Source: JAXMHB01 sp046346965
Lineage (GTDB): Bacteria; Pseudomonadota; Gammaproteobacteria; Xanthomonadales; SZUA-5
Direction: 5' to 3'
Length of the DNA: 64,000 nt
Assembly (NCBI GenBank): GCA_046346965.1
Contig: JAXMHB010000004.1
Span: forward strand, 248,001-312,000
The notes below the pieces were generated by a model, which saw only the letters and a list, made by a program, of their open reading frames with translations, was not told the origin of the DNA and did not search any database. Of this stretch, positions 16,912-26,655 are shown piece by piece. A program made the translations under genes and the position numbers. Numbering within the stretch: the stretch's first letter is position 1; the number at the start of each line of letters is the position of its first letter.

Positions 16912-18324
16912 TCAGGACTGACCGATATCCTGCGGCAGCAGCGCATCGACGAAATCGTCGGCGACGAACTCGCGCAGATCCTCGCGCTTCTCGCCGACGC
17001 CGATGAAGCGCACCGGCAGCGCCAGCTCGCGACACAGCGCGAACAGCATGCCGCCCTTCGCGGTGCCATCGAGCTTGGTGACGACGATGCCGGTCAGCCC
17101 CACCGACTGATGGAACTGCTTGGCCTGATTGAGCGCGTTCTGGCCGGTGCCGCCATCGATCACCAGCAGCGTCTCGTGCGGCGCATCGGGATCGATCTTG
17201 CCGAGCACGCGCTTGACCTTGGCCAGCTCCGCCATCAGATGCCCCTGCGTGTGCAGGCGCCCGGCGGTGTCAGCGATCAGCACATCGATGCCACGCGATT
17301 TGGCCGCCTGGAAGGCGTCGAAGATCACCGAGGCCGAGTCGGCGCCGCTGCCCTGAGCGATCACCGGCACCTGATTGCGCTCGCCCCAGGTCTTCAGCTG
17401 CTCCACCGCGGCGGCGCGGAAGGTGTCGCCCGCTGCCAACATCACGGTGTGACCCTGGGCGCGAAAGCGCATCGCCAGCTTGCCGATGGTGGTGGTCTTG
17501 CCGGCGCCATTGACGCCCACGGTCAGGATCACAAACGGCCGCGGCGCCGCGGGGATACGCAGCGTCTGCGCATGCGGCAGCAGCAGTTGCCGCAGCGAGC
17601 CGCGCAGGCTCTGCAGCAGCGCGCGCGCATCGGCGAACTCGCGCTTGCGCATGCGTACGCGCAGCTGCTCCACCAGTTCGGTGCTCGCCGCCACACCGAC
17701 ATCGGCCTGGATCAGCGCGGTTTCCAACTCCTCCAGCAGATCCTCGTCGAGCTTGGGATTCCGCCGGAACAGATTGCCGACACTGGCCGTCAGCGCACGC
17801 GCAGTCGCCGCCAGACGCTCGCGCAGCGTGCGCGGGCGGGCCGGCTCGGCCGGCGTCGGCTCGAGCGGCGCAGGCTCGGCCACGGGCTCGGCGTGGACGG
17901 GCTGCGGTGGCGCGGGTGCCTGGACGGCGGCGACCGGCGGCTCGGATGCCGGGGCCGGCTCGGCATCCGGGACGCGGTCAGAGATGTGCTCGACCGGCGC
18001 CGACTCGACCACCGCGTGCAAGTCGGCTGGTGCGAGAACGGCCGGCGTCTCAGGCTGTACGGGCACTGCGGCAGCCGGCGCCTCGATCGCTGTGGCTGCT
18101 GGCATCTGGGCAGATTCGACGGTCGCCCCCGCATCCATCGCTGGCTGCGCCGCGGAGGCATCGGGCACGGTCTCAGGAATGTACTCGACCACGGCCTCCG
18201 GCAGTGGGATATCCGGCGCGGCCGCGGTCTGCGCATCCGCAAGCACATTCGGCGCAGCGGCTGCCGAGTCTGATGTCTGGGTGACGCTGGACGCGTCTTT
18301 ATTGCGGCGAAACCACTTGAACAT
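16912..18324 (-). CDS. ftsY: Signal recognition particle receptor FtsY
   Basis: FtsY is the SRP receptor GTPase that docks ribosome-nascent-chain complexes at the membrane. The first 170 residues are the variable acidic A domain, here very rich in Ala, Pro, Glu and Val. The NG domain follows, with TVGVNGAGKTTTIGKLA (G1), DTFRAAAVEQLKTW, DTAGRLHTQGHLMAEL (G3), VVTKLDGTAKGGMLF (G4) and RFIGVGEKREDLREF at the end. It is first in an operon with mutY and yggX and divergent from rsmD. Confidence 0.97.
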   Translation of the reverse strand: MFKWFRRNKDASSVTQTSDSAAAAPNVLADAQTAAAPDIPLPEAVVEYIPETVPDASAAQPAMDAGATVESAQMPAATAIEAPAAAVPVQPETPAVLAPADLHAVVESAPVEHISDRVPDAEPAPASEPPVAAVQAPAPPQPVHAEPVAEPAPLEPTPAEPARPRTLRERLAATARALTASVGNLFRRNPKLDEDLLEELETALIQADVGVAASTELVEQLRVRMRKREFADARALLQSLRGSLRQLLLPHAQTLRIPAAPRPFVILTVGVNGAGKTTTIGKLAMRFRAQGHTVMLAAGDTFRAAAVEQLKTWGERNQVPVIAQGSGADSASVIFDAFQAAKSRGIDVLIADTAGRLHTQGHLMAELAKVKRVLGKIDPDAPHETLLVIDGGTGQNALNQAKQFHQSVGLTGIVVTKLDGTAKGGMLFALCRELALPVRFIGVGEKREDLREFVADDFVDALLPQDIGQS

Positions 18325-18499
18325 GCGAACGGAGGGCTCCAGGCGACAGGCGGGAGTCTAGCCCGCATTTCTCACAGCGGTCGCGGCAGATGGCATAGGG
18401 ATGTGCGACTGCCGCATGACGCGCGGAGAGCGACAGCGCGCGGAATCATTGGCGTCGTCGAGATCAGCCAGACCTTGCGCGTCGAACGACCCTGCGCGC

Positions 18500-18625
18500 T
18501 GCCCCTCGCATGAATGGGGGACGCAAAGGACGCAAAGAGGCGCAAAGGACGCAAAGAAAGGCCTGATGCATGGACTGCTGAATTCTTCGCATTCTTTGCT
18601 TCCTTCGCGTCCTTTGCGTACACCG
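18500..18625. repeat. Inverted CGCAAAGGA element, single copy
   Basis: Within the 448-bp gap between ftsY and rsmD, a rightward block built from GACGCAAAGGACGCAAAG and GGCGCAAAGGACGCAAAG is followed after about 45 bases by its complement (CTTTGCTTCCTTCGCGTCCTTTGCG). The flanks share short matches with the array at 25188-26076, such as CGTCGAGATCAG and ATGAATGGGG. No gene is seen in 18325-18772. The element probably forms a long hairpin. Confidence 0.8.
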
Positions 18626-18772
18626 TTGCAGGGTTGTTGGAAGCGTAGGGCCAGGCTGACCGCGATGAGGCCAACCTGGACTAGACGCCTGATGTGCGGT
18701 CGGCTGCAGCGCTTGCAAGTCAGCGCCGGCACTTTCGGCGATCATCTGCAGATCTCCCCAGCCGCTACGCGC

Positions 18773-19402
18773 ATGCGCCCCAGACGTCCTGTTGCACCGC
18801 CGCAGAAGCCGATTGGCGAGGTCCGCATCATCGGCGGCCAGCTCAAACGCTCCAAACTGGGCGTGATCGACCGGCCGGGCCTGCGTCCCACGCCCGACCG
18901 GGTGCGCGAGACGCTGTTCAACTGGCTGGGTCCGGGCATCGTCGGCCTGCGCGTGCTCGATCTCTGCGCCGGCACCGGCGTGCTCGGCTTCGAGGCGCTG
19001 TCGCGCGGCGCCGCTGCGGTGCATTTCAACGAGCCTGATCGCGAACTCGCCGCGCGCATTGCCGCCGATGCCGAGCGCCTCAAGGTGGCGGACCGCATCA
19101 CGCTGACGCGTGAGCCGGCGCAGGCGCTGCTCAGCCGACCACCCGCCGCCCGTTACGATGGCGTATTCGTCGATCCGCCCTATGCGCTCGATCTGTGGCC
19201 GGCGCTGCTGGCCGGGCTGCCCGGATGGCTGCGCGATGGTGCCTTCGTCTACCTGGAGCATCCGCGCGAGCGCAGCCTCGATCTCGATCCCGCACGCTGG
19301 AGGCCGCGCCGCAGCGCGCAGGCCGGGCAGATCGCCTACCATCTCTTGGACTACGCCGAGGCCTCGGCTAGTGTAGTCGGCAGCGAGGGCACATCGTCCT
19401 GA
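18773..19402 (+). CDS. rsmD: 16S rRNA (guanine(966)-N(2))-methyltransferase
   Basis: RsmD methylates G966 of 16S rRNA in the assembled 30S subunit. The 209-residue product has VRIIGGQLKRSKLGV and RPTPDRVRETLFNWLG at the N-terminus, the SAM-binding VLDLCAGTGVLGFEALSRGA, and the catalytic VFVDPPYALDLW motif. The ATG at 18773 matches the family start; the frame stays open upstream only through repeat DNA. It is divergent from ftsY and followed by coaD, an order typical of gammaproteobacteria. Confidence 0.95.
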   Translation: MRPRRPVAPPQKPIGEVRIIGGQLKRSKLGVIDRPGLRPTPDRVRETLFNWLGPGIVGLRVLDLCAGTGVLGFEALSRGAAAVHFNEPDRELAARIAADAERLKVADRITLTREPAQALLSRPPAARYDGVFVDPPYALDLWPALLAGLPGWLRDGAFVYLEHPRERSLDLDPARWRPRRSAQAGQIAYHLLDYAEASASVVGSEGTSS

Positions 19403-19431
19403 GCCAGCGCCAAGCGGGCGCCTGTCCTTGA

Positions 19432-19965
<534 letters not shown>

Positions 19966-19992
19966 GGGAATGGGGTGCCAGGCGTGCGGTGA

Positions 19993-20231
19993 AGCAGAAG
20001 CGGGGCGGGGGGCAGGGGGCGGGGGAACAGCCGTACGGCGGCTGCATTGCACTGTCGCGAGTTTGCAGCGATTAAGCCCGCCAAGCACGAGACAGGGACT
20101 CTTGCCAAACGTGGCAGCGGGCCGGCACGGCAGCGCCGCTCCTGCGTGCCCTCGTGCCCTCGTCAGCGACACCGCCACGCAAGCCCCGCAAGGCGGGTCC
20201 CCCGCCCCTCGCGCCCCGCCCCGCTTCTGCT
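19993..20231. repeat. Long imperfect hairpin repeat, copy 2 (long form)
   Basis: It starts 28 bp after the coaD stop. The outer arms AGCAGAAGCGGGGCG and CGCCCCGCTTCTGCT are perfectly complementary; G-rich and C-rich tracts continue inward. The interior carries GCACTGTCGCGAGTTTGCAG, shared with copies 1 and 3, and GAGACAGGGACTCT, shared with copy 3. No convincing gene lies in 19966-20323. Confidence 0.85.
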
Positions 20232-20323
20232 CGGTTCAATCTCCCTTCACAGTTTGAGCGTGCACGTGCTCAGACGCTGGTAGCATCCGCGCACCTTGAT
20301 CGTTTGCACGCAGGAGCTCCACC

Positions 20324-20803
20324 ATGTTCCGACGCATCATCGCCCTGCTGGCCCTGACCAGCGCCCTGTTCGTCCTGAATGCCTGCCAGCCGGAAGCTCC
20401 GAAGCAGGACCCGGCGCTGACCATGCCGACCAATCCGGCCGACAGCATGGCGTGGAAGAAGTACGCCGGCAACGTGGCCAAGCTGTACGCGCCGAAGGAC
20501 AAGAGCGGTCGCATTTACAGCATTTACGTGGACCATCAGGCCAACGAAGAGCAGGTCAAGCAGCGCATTGAGCAGATCAAGAACCAGATCGCGCCGGGCC
20601 TGGCGGAAGGCACCATCCTGCTGTACGCCTCGCCGGATTCGAATGTGATGGCCGACATCGTCGTCGGTGCCTTCGCCGAGCCGCGCGCCGATGCCTTGAA
20701 GGGTACCAGCGTGATCTTCCTCGGCAAGCCGGAAGACCAGGAGCGTGTGCGTGCGGCGGTGACCGCCTGGGGCGCCACCTTCACCTTCCACGAAGCCAAG
20801 TAA
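20324..20803 (+). CDS. Hypothetical lipoprotein
   Basis: 159 residues with a lipoprotein signal (MFRRIIALLALTSALFVLNA then C; lipobox LNAC). A CAGGAG site precedes the ATG. The mature part has WKKYAGNVAKLYAPKDKSGR, YSIYVDHQANEEQVKQRIEQ, ILLYASPDSNVMADIVVGAF and TSVIFLGKPEDQERVRAAV, an alternating alpha/beta pattern with a conserved-looking SPDSN turn. I do not recognise a characterised family. It is likely an envelope-anchored protein and probably monocistronic between the hairpin repeat and a palindromic stem. Confidence 0.8.
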   Translation: MFRRIIALLALTSALFVLNACQPEAPKQDPALTMPTNPADSMAWKKYAGNVAKLYAPKDKSGRIYSIYVDHQANEEQVKQRIEQIKNQIAPGLAEGTILLYASPDSNVMADIVVGAFAEPRADALKGTSVIFLGKPEDQERVRAAVTAWGATFTFHEAK

Positions 20804-20812
20804 GCCCCGCGT

Positions 20813-20836
20813 GCTGGCGGGCGTACGCCCGCCAGC
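20813..20836 (+). terminator. 24-nt perfect palindrome after the lipoprotein gene
   Basis: GCTGGCGGGCG-TA-CGCCCGCCAGC lies 10 bp after the lipoprotein stop. A stem this stable at a gene end suggests transcript termination or 3' protection. There is no T-tract, so it is not a classical intrinsic terminator. Confidence 0.5.
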
Positions 20837-20913
20837 GCCTGCGCGGCTGCCATCACGCGCTCGCGACGGCAGCCGCTCTTTGATCCAGCCCTCCGCTCAC
20901 TGATCCACCACTC

Positions 20914-21171
20914 ATGTCCCTGCGCATCACGCAACAGTGCATCAACTGCGATGTGTGCGAGCCGGCCTGCCCCAATCAGGCGATCTACCAGGGACCGAAG
21001 ATCTACGAGATCGACCCGTCCCGCTGCACCGAATGCGTGGGCCATTTTGACGAGCCGCAGTGCATCGTCGTCTGCCCGGTCGAGTGCATCGAGATCGACC
21101 CCGCCCTCCCCGAAAGCCGCGAGGAACTGCTGGCCAAGGCGCAGCGGCTGCAAGCCAAGGAAATCGCATGA
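20914..21171 (+). CDS. YfhL-family 2[4Fe-4S] ferredoxin
   Basis: 85 residues with two Fe-S cluster motifs: CINCDVCEPACP near the N-terminus, and CTECVGHFDEPQCIVVCP in which the second cluster site carries the extended spacing typical of YfhL/FdxA-like ferredoxins. The electron donor and acceptor are unknown. It lies downstream of coaD, a common neighbour. Its stop overlaps the next start as ATGA, so it is cotranslated with the gamma-glutamyltransferase gene. Confidence 0.93.
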   Translation: MSLRITQQCINCDVCEPACPNQAIYQGPKIYEIDPSRCTECVGHFDEPQCIVVCPVECIEIDPALPESREELLAKAQRLQAKEIA

Positions 21172-22871
21172 ACCGCACTCGCTCGGCCCACTCGCTGTGG
21201 CTGCTGGCCCTGTTGCTGTGCTCCGCCGTCGCCACCGCAGCCAACAAACCGGCGGGCGCCGGGATCGCCAGCGCCAACAAGCAGGCGACGGCCGCTGGCT
21301 TCGAGATCCTCAGCCAGGGCGGCAATGCCTTTGACGCCGCGGTAGCGGTGTCGGCCGCGCTCAGCGTGGTCGAGCCGGAAAGCTCCGGCCTCGGCGGCGG
21401 CGGCTTCTTCCTGCTCTATCGCAATGACGGTCAGGCGGTGTTTGTCGATGCCCGCGAGAAGGCGCCGCTGGCGGCCACCCGCGATATGTATCTGGATGCC
21501 GACGGCAACGCGCAGCGCGAGCGCAGCGTCAATGGGCCGCTGGCGGCCGGCATTCCGGGCCTGCCGGCCGGGCTGGTGCTGGTAGCGGAGCGCTACGGCA
21601 AGCTGCCACTGTCGAAGTCGCTGGCCCCGGCGATCCGATTGGCACGCAAGGGTTTTGTCTGGAGCGCCAAGAATGCGGCGATGATCGGTTGGCGCAGCGA
21701 GCAATTGGCGAAGTCGCCGGCCGCGGCCAAGATCTACCTGAAGGGCGGCAAGGCCCCGACGCTGGGCCAGCGGGTGGTCAATCCGGACATCGCGCGCGTG
21801 CTCGAACGCCTGGCTGCCGGAGGCCATGCCGGCTTTTATGCCGGAGCGACCGCCCGTGATCTGGTGACTGGCGTACGCGCGGCCGGTGGCATCTGGACGC
21901 TGGAGGATCTGGCCCAGTACCAAGCCATCGAACGCCAACCGCTGCGCTTCCGCTATCACGAGGACGAGATCCTGACTTCGCCGCCGCCGTCCTCCGGCGG
22001 TGTGGCGCTGACCGGCTTGTTTCATGTGCTGAGCGGCTATCCGCTGGCGCGATACGACCGCGTGCAGCGCCTGCACCTGGAGATCGAGGCGATGCGTCGC
22101 ATCTACCGCGATCGCGCGATTTACCTCGGCGATCCGGATTTCGTGCAGATGCCGATCGACATGCTGACCAGCCCCTACTATGCCGCCGGGCTGCGCGCGT
22201 CCATCCACACCGAGAAAGCCACTCCCAGCGACCTGTTGCCCGGCATCAGCGCCGGTCCCGAGGGTCACGACACCAGCCATTTCTCGATCATCGATGCCGA
22301 TGGCAATGTGGCGGCCGTCACCCAGAGCGTCAACCTGCCCTTCGGCGCCGCCTACATCGCGCCGGGCACCGGATTGTTGTTGAACAATGAGATGGATGAT
22401 TTCTCAGTCAAGCCCGGCGTGCCCAATGCCTTCGGTTTGATCGGCGATGACGCCAATGCCATCGCCCCCGGCAAGCGCCCGCTGTCTTCGATGACGCCGA
22501 CCATTCTGCTCGGCAAGTCGCGCATCGCGGCGCTCGGTTCGCCCGGCGGCAGTCGCATCATCACCATGGTTTATCAGGGCTTGAGCGCCCTGCTCGGCGG
22601 TGCCAGTGCCGCCGACACGGTGGCGGCGCCGCGCGTCCACCATCAGTACCAGCCGGACAGTGTGTCAGTGGAACCCGGCGCGCTGAGCGCGGAGGAATCC
22701 GCCGCCTTGACCGCCCGTGGCTATACGCTGGCGCCGTCCAGCGAACCCTGGGGCAATATGCAGGTGGTGGTTTGGGATCTGGCCACCGGTGCGGTCGAGG
22801 CCGCCTCCGACCCGCGCTGGAAAGCCGTGGGCGGCGGCGAGAGCCGCAGCCGCGACGCCATCTATCGCTGA
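21168..22871 (+). CDS. ggt: Gamma-glutamyltransferase (periplasmic)
   Basis: An Ntn-hydrolase that cleaves gamma-glutamyl bonds of glutathione in the periplasm. 567 residues with a signal peptide ([16 protein letters not shown]), [20 protein letters not shown], and [13 protein letters not shown]. The autoprocessing site is [18 protein letters not shown] near residue 365, where the Thr after Asp should become the small-subunit nucleophile. [11 protein letters not shown] and [14 protein letters not shown] follow. The start is fixed by overlap with the ferredoxin stop. The proprotein would split into subunits of about 365 and 200 residues. Confidence 0.93.
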   Translation: MNRTRSAHSLWLLALLLCSAVATAANKPAGAGIASANKQATAAGFEILSQGGNAFDAAVAVSAALSVVEPESSGLGGGGFFLLYRNDGQAVFVDAREKAPLAATRDMYLDADGNAQRERSVNGPLAAGIPGLPAGLVLVAERYGKLPLSKSLAPAIRLARKGFVWSAKNAAMIGWRSEQLAKSPAAAKIYLKGGKAPTLGQRVVNPDIARVLERLAAGGHAGFYAGATARDLVTGVRAAGGIWTLEDLAQYQAIERQPLRFRYHEDEILTSPPPSSGGVALTGLFHVLSGYPLARYDRVQRLHLEIEAMRRIYRDRAIYLGDPDFVQMPIDMLTSPYYAAGLRASIHTEKATPSDLLPGISAGPEGHDTSHFSIIDADGNVAAVTQSVNLPFGAAYIAPGTGLLLNNEMDDFSVKPGVPNAFGLIGDDANAIAPGKRPLSSMTPTILLGKSRIAALGSPGGSRIITMVYQGLSALLGGASAADTVAAPRVHHQYQPDSVSVEPGALSAEESAALTARGYTLAPSSEPWGNMQVVVWDLATGAVEAASDPRWKAVGGGESRSRDAIYR

Positions 22872-22880
22872 GGACGCGCC

Positions 22881-23774
22881 ATGCAGGCCTGGTCGATCAA
22901 CGGCAACACCCAGCGCCTCGATGGTGGCGCGATGTTTGGCAATGTGCCGCGCGCGCTGTGGGAGCGCTGGCTGGCACCCGACGCGCAGCATCGGGTGCCG
23001 CTGGCCTGTCGCGCCCTGTTGGTGCAACTGGACGACGGCCGCCGCGTGCTGTTCGAAACCGGCATCGGCACCTTCTTCGATCCCAAGCTGAAGCAGCGCT
23101 TCGGTGTGCTGGAAGATCGCCACGTCTTGCTCGACTCGCTGGCGGCGCTGGGACTCAGTGACGCCGACATCGACGCCGTGGTCCTCAGCCATCTGCACTT
23201 CGATCACGCCGGCGGCCTGTTGGCGCCGTGGCAGGCCGATGCCCCGCCGCGGCTGCTGTTTCCGCGCGCCGCCTACATCGTCAGCCGCAGCCACTTCGAG
23301 CGCGCCGCGCAGCCGCACTCGCGCGACCGCGCCTCCTTCATTCCGGAGCTGAACGGGCTACTGCAGGCCTCCGGCCGGCTGCACCTCGTCGATCTGGCCG
23401 ACGCGCAGGACATCGCCCGTCCCGACGCGCGCCCGGCGCACCTGCCGCTGTTGGGCGAAGCTGTCAGCTTCTATCGCTCGAATGGCCACACACCGGGCTT
23501 GATGCTCAGCGAGATCGGCGAGCGCCTCGTTTATTGCGCCGATCTGATCCCGGGCGCGCCCTGGGTGCACCTGCCGGTGACCATGGGCTATGACCGCCAC
23601 CCCGAACTGCTGATCGACGAGAAGCGCGCCTTTCTCGCCGACAAGCTGGCGCGCGGCGTACGCCTGTATTTCACCCACGACCCAAAGGTCGCGCACGCCG
23701 CCGTGCAGCGCGATGACCAGGGCCGCTATTCCACCATCGACGAGCAGGCCGAGTTGGCAGGCCCGCTGCACTGA
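22881..23774 (+). CDS. MBL-fold metallo-hydrolase
   Basis: 297 residues. The metal-binding motif is [10 protein letters not shown] (HxHxDH) near residue 105. SNGHTPG supplies the next His, an Asp appears in YCADLIPG, and the final His is probably in [11 protein letters not shown]. The N-terminus [20 protein letters not shown] resembles lactonase-like or uncharacterised hydrolases of this superfamily. No signal peptide, so cytoplasmic. It starts 9 bp after ggt and is likely in the same transcript. The substrate is unknown. Confidence 0.88.
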   Translation: MQAWSINGNTQRLDGGAMFGNVPRALWERWLAPDAQHRVPLACRALLVQLDDGRRVLFETGIGTFFDPKLKQRFGVLEDRHVLLDSLAALGLSDADIDAVVLSHLHFDHAGGLLAPWQADAPPRLLFPRAAYIVSRSHFERAAQPHSRDRASFIPELNGLLQASGRLHLVDLADAQDIARPDARPAHLPLLGEAVSFYRSNGHTPGLMLSEIGERLVYCADLIPGAPWVHLPVTMGYDRHPELLIDEKRAFLADKLARGVRLYFTHDPKVAHAAVQRDDQGRYSTIDEQAELAGPLH

Positions 23775-23798
23775 TTCCCGATCGAAGGAGATCACCTG

Positions 23799-24269
23799 AT
23801 GAAACACCTGGTCTGTGCACTTTCGCTGCTGATCGCCGTCCCCGCGCTGGCCGGCAATCCGGCTGAGCCGATCGCCGTGGTCGACGGCCAGCCGGTCTAT
23901 GGCGCTGCCATGCCCGAGGGTGCGGCCACTGCGATCGGCAAGGCGCTGGCGGCCTCCGATCAATACCTCGGCACGCCGCAGAAGTTCAGCGGCCGCGTAG
24001 CCAAGGTGTGCCAGAAGAAGGGCTGCTGGATGGTACTCGCAGACGGCGAAACCCATGCGCGCGTGATGTTTGGTCGCGACGACTTCTTCATCCCGACCGA
24101 CACCACTGGCAATGCGGTGGTCTACGGTACGCTGGAGAAGAAGACGCTGTCCGCCGCCACCGCCAAGCATCTGGCACAGGACGCCGGGCAAGATCCGAGC
24201 AAGGTCAGCGGCGATACCGTTGAGTACACCATCACGGCGAGCTCGGTGCTGCTGCAGCCGGGCGCCTGA
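23799..24269 (+). CDS. DUF4920 domain protein, exported
   Basis: 156 residues with a signal peptide (MKHLVCALSLLIAVPALA). The mature domain has VYGAAMPEG, GRVAKVCQKKGCWMVLADGE with the conserved Cys-X4-Cys, and FFIPTDTTGNAVVYGTLEKK. This matches DUF4920, a beta-rich periplasmic domain related in pattern to nucleic-acid-binding or metal-binding OB folds. GAAGGAG precedes the start. Function unknown; likely the last gene of the ferredoxin-ggt-hydrolase run. Confidence 0.85.
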   Translation: MKHLVCALSLLIAVPALAGNPAEPIAVVDGQPVYGAAMPEGAATAIGKALAASDQYLGTPQKFSGRVAKVCQKKGCWMVLADGETHARVMFGRDDFFIPTDTTGNAVVYGTLEKKTLSAATAKHLAQDAGQDPSKVSGDTVEYTITASSVLLQPGA

Positions 24270-24276
24270 GGCCCAG

Positions 24277-24298
24277 GCCCGCGCCGCTCAGCGCGGGC
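24277..24298. terminator. Hairpin between convergent genes
   Basis: GCCCGCGC-CGCTCA-GCGCGGGC, a perfect 8-bp stem, sits between the DUF4920 gene and the convergent methyltransferase gene, overlapping the latter's last codons. It could end transcription from either side. No T-tract. Confidence 0.45.
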
Positions 24299-25097
24299 GC
24301 GCCCGCAGCACCCGCGTGACACCGCCCAGACGCCGGCAGCCGTCGGTGACGGGCAACTGGACGAGCGCCTCCCGCATGGCGAGGCGCCAGGCCTGAACCA
24401 CCGACTCGGGCTGCGTTGCCAGCAGGCGCCGCAGCCCGAAATCGAGGATCCAGTCGAGCAAAGCCTCGGGCGTCTCGGCCTCGGCGACAGCGACATAGTG
24501 TTCTTCCAACTGATCGATCAGCCAGCCGGAGGCGTGCAGATCGCGCTCGATCACCGCCATCTCGCTGTAGCGGAAGGTGCCGGTGAGCGCCGGGCGCACC
24601 GGCTCGACCTCGGTGTAGCGCGCCAGCAGCTGCCGCGGCAGCGTGTAGTAATCGACCCGCGCGGGCTCTGCCCACAACGCCAGCACCAGCCAGCCCTCAG
24701 GACGCATCACCCGCGTCAGCGCACGCAGCACCGCCAGCGGATCGGCCAGATACATCAGCCCCCAGCGCGACAGCACGCGGTCAAAAGGCGCCTCGCCCAG
24801 CTGCTCCAGTTGCTCGGCCGCCACCGCCTCGAAGCGGATTTGCCTCAGGCCCTCGCGCTCGGCGCGCGCCCGCGCGAGCTGCAGCACGTCGGGATCGGCG
24901 TCGATACCGAGCACACTGCCCTGCGCGCCCACCGCATACGCCGCCGGGATCGCAGGCTCGCCGCGACCGCAGGCCAGGTCGAGCACGCGCATGCCGGGCT
25001 GCAGCTCCGCCAGCGCCAACATGCGCGCGCTGAGCGCGGCGCTCAGGCGCTGCTCCATGGCGTCATGGCGACGCCACAGCGTCAGCGTGTCGCTCAT
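24288..25097 (-). CDS. Class I SAM-dependent methyltransferase
   Basis: 269 residues. Motif I is MRVLDLACGRGEPAIPAAYA near residue 36. SVLGIDADPDVLQLARARAE supplies the acidic ribose-binding position, FDRVLSRWGLMYLADPLAVL matches motifs II/III, and RVMRPEGWLVLALWAEP matches the post-III strand. The layout is that of UbiE/small-molecule methyltransferases, with a helical C-terminus. The substrate cannot be inferred. It is monocistronic and convergent with the DUF4920 gene. Confidence 0.85.
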   Translation of the reverse strand: MSDTLTLWRRHDAMEQRLSAALSARMLALAELQPGMRVLDLACGRGEPAIPAAYAVGAQGSVLGIDADPDVLQLARARAEREGLRQIRFEAVAAEQLEQLGEAPFDRVLSRWGLMYLADPLAVLRALTRVMRPEGWLVLALWAEPARVDYYTLPRQLLARYTEVEPVRPALTGTFRYSEMAVIERDLHASGWLIDQLEEHYVAVAEAETPEALLDWILDFGLRRLLATQPESVVQAWRLAMREALVQLPVTDGCRRLGGVTRVLRARPR

Positions 25098-25187
25098 CGG
25101 CGTTGCTCCCAGCGTGCGTGAGTTGCGTAGTTTGCCGGCAAGTAGCCAAGTGTCGATGCCCTGGTCACGATCAGCCTGACCTGACGT

Positions 25188-26076
25188 GCGAGTTACGCTG
25201 TATTGGTGTACGCAAGAGATGTGCGGTCGCAGCTGGGGACGCCGACGACCATGTCCATCGCCCCGGTCCCGATTGCTTCGTCGCGATCAGACCCACTTGA
25301 CGCTACGACAGACCCTGTATTGGAGGACGCAAAGGACGCAAAGGTCCGCAAAGCACGCGAAGGAAGCAGAAGCAGACCATTGATTTGGCTTTGCTTTGCG
25401 TCCTCTGCGTTCTCCATTCATGCAAGGGCCAGCGCGGGGACGCCGGCGACAGCGACCGTGTCCATCGCCCCGGTCCCGATTGCTTCGTCGCGATCAGACC
25501 AACTTGACGCTACGACAGACCCTGTATTGGAGTACGCAAAGGACGCAAAGGTCCGCAAAGCACGCGAAGGAAGCAGAAGCAGACCATTGATCTGCCTCTA
25601 CTTTGCGTCCTTTGCGCCCCTTTGCGTCCGTTGCGTTCTCCATTCATGCAAAGGCCAGCGCGGGGACGCCGGCGACAGCGACCATGTCCATCGCCCCGGT
25701 CCCGATGGCCGCGTCGAGATCAGACCGACCTGGCGCTACGAAAGACCCTGTTTTGGTGTACGCAAAGGTCCGCAAAGCACGCGAAAGAAGCAGAAGCCGT
25801 CCGTGCATTCCGCTTTACTTTGCGTCCTTTGCGCGACTTTGCGTCCTTTGCGCGACTTTGCGTCCTTTGCGTCCCCATTCATGCCAGCGCCAGCGCGCGG
25901 ACGCCGGCGACCATGGTCATCGCCCCGGTTCCGATTGCCTTGTCGCGATCAGACCGACCTCACGTCATCAAAGCACGCGCAACAAGCAGAAGCCGTCCAA
26001 GCATTCCACTTTACTTTGCGTCCTTTGCGCCCCTTTGCGTCCTTTGCGTTCTCCATTCAAGCAAGGCCCGGAGCAC
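25188..26076. repeat. Four degenerate 200-235 bp tandem repeats with internal inverted CGCAAAGGA words
   Basis: The 1.1-kb gap 25098-26204 holds four repeats. The shared GGACGCCGGCGAC block begins at about 25235, 25436, 25662 and 25897. Each unit carries CCATCGCCCCGGTCCCGATT, CGCGATCAGACC, then runs of CGCAAAGGACGCAAAGG. The complementary runs TTTGCGTCCTTTGCG and the word CTCCATTCATGCAA follow. Each unit can therefore fold into a hairpin. A chance open frame spans the array and joins the RidA-like gene, but its translation simply follows the repeats. A single related copy is at 18500-18625. Confidence 0.9.
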
Positions 26077-26204
26077 GGAGGTCGTACGGTTCGCGCAGAC
26101 CGCGCAGAGCGCTGCAGTGCGGTCCCCCGCCCCTGGCCAGCCGTGGCTGTCGACGGCCACTCTGTGCCAGCATCGGCGCCGAGTATTGCCGCCGGAAAGC
26201 CCTC

Positions 26205-26630
26205 GTGAGCCAGTCCATCGACGCCAGCACCGCGCCGCGCCCGGTTGGGCACTATCCGCACGCCCGGCAAGTCGGCGGGCTGTGGTTTCTGTCCGGCATC
26301 GGCCCGCGCACGCCGGGCAGCAATGCCATCCCCGGCAATGTCTACGCCGAGGACGGCCGCTTGATCGGCTACGACATCGCGGCGCAGTGTCATTCGGTGT
26401 TTGCGAATGTGCGGGCAGTGCTCGAATCGGCCGGCCTGCGCTGGTCGGATCTGGTGGACGTCACCGTGTACCTGACCGATATGGCGCGCGATTTCCCGGT
26501 CTACAACCGCATCTGGGCCGAGTATTTCCCGGATCCGGCGCTGGCGCCGTGCCGGACCACGCTCGGCATCAGTGCACTGCCGACACCCATCGCGATCGAA
26601 CTGAAGTGCATCGCCCAGTCGGCTGCCTGA
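26205..26630 (+). CDS. RidA-family deaminase, possible 2-aminomuconate deaminase
   Basis: 141 residues, GTG start (26205) after CCGGAAAG. RidA-fold features: [60 protein letters not shown], and [12 protein letters not shown] with the conserved active-site Arg. Generic RidA proteins hydrolyse reactive enamine/imines. The gene 25 bp downstream encodes 3-hydroxyanthranilate dioxygenase, so a pathway-specific role such as 2-aminomuconate deaminase in tryptophan/kynurenine catabolism is a reasonable inference. The longer frame upstream is repeat DNA and is not included. Confidence 0.85.
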   Translation: MSQSIDASTAPRPVGHYPHARQVGGLWFLSGIGPRTPGSNAIPGNVYAEDGRLIGYDIAAQCHSVFANVRAVLESAGLRWSDLVDVTVYLTDMARDFPVYNRIWAEYFPDPALAPCRTTLGISALPTPIAIELKCIAQSAA

Positions 26631-26655
26631 GCCGACCTTCATCGGAGACGACACC

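Noticed and set aside
25203..26204. Long N-terminal extension of the RidA-like protein
   Set aside because: It is translated repeat DNA; the conserved domain begins after the GTG at 26205, which has its own ribosome site.
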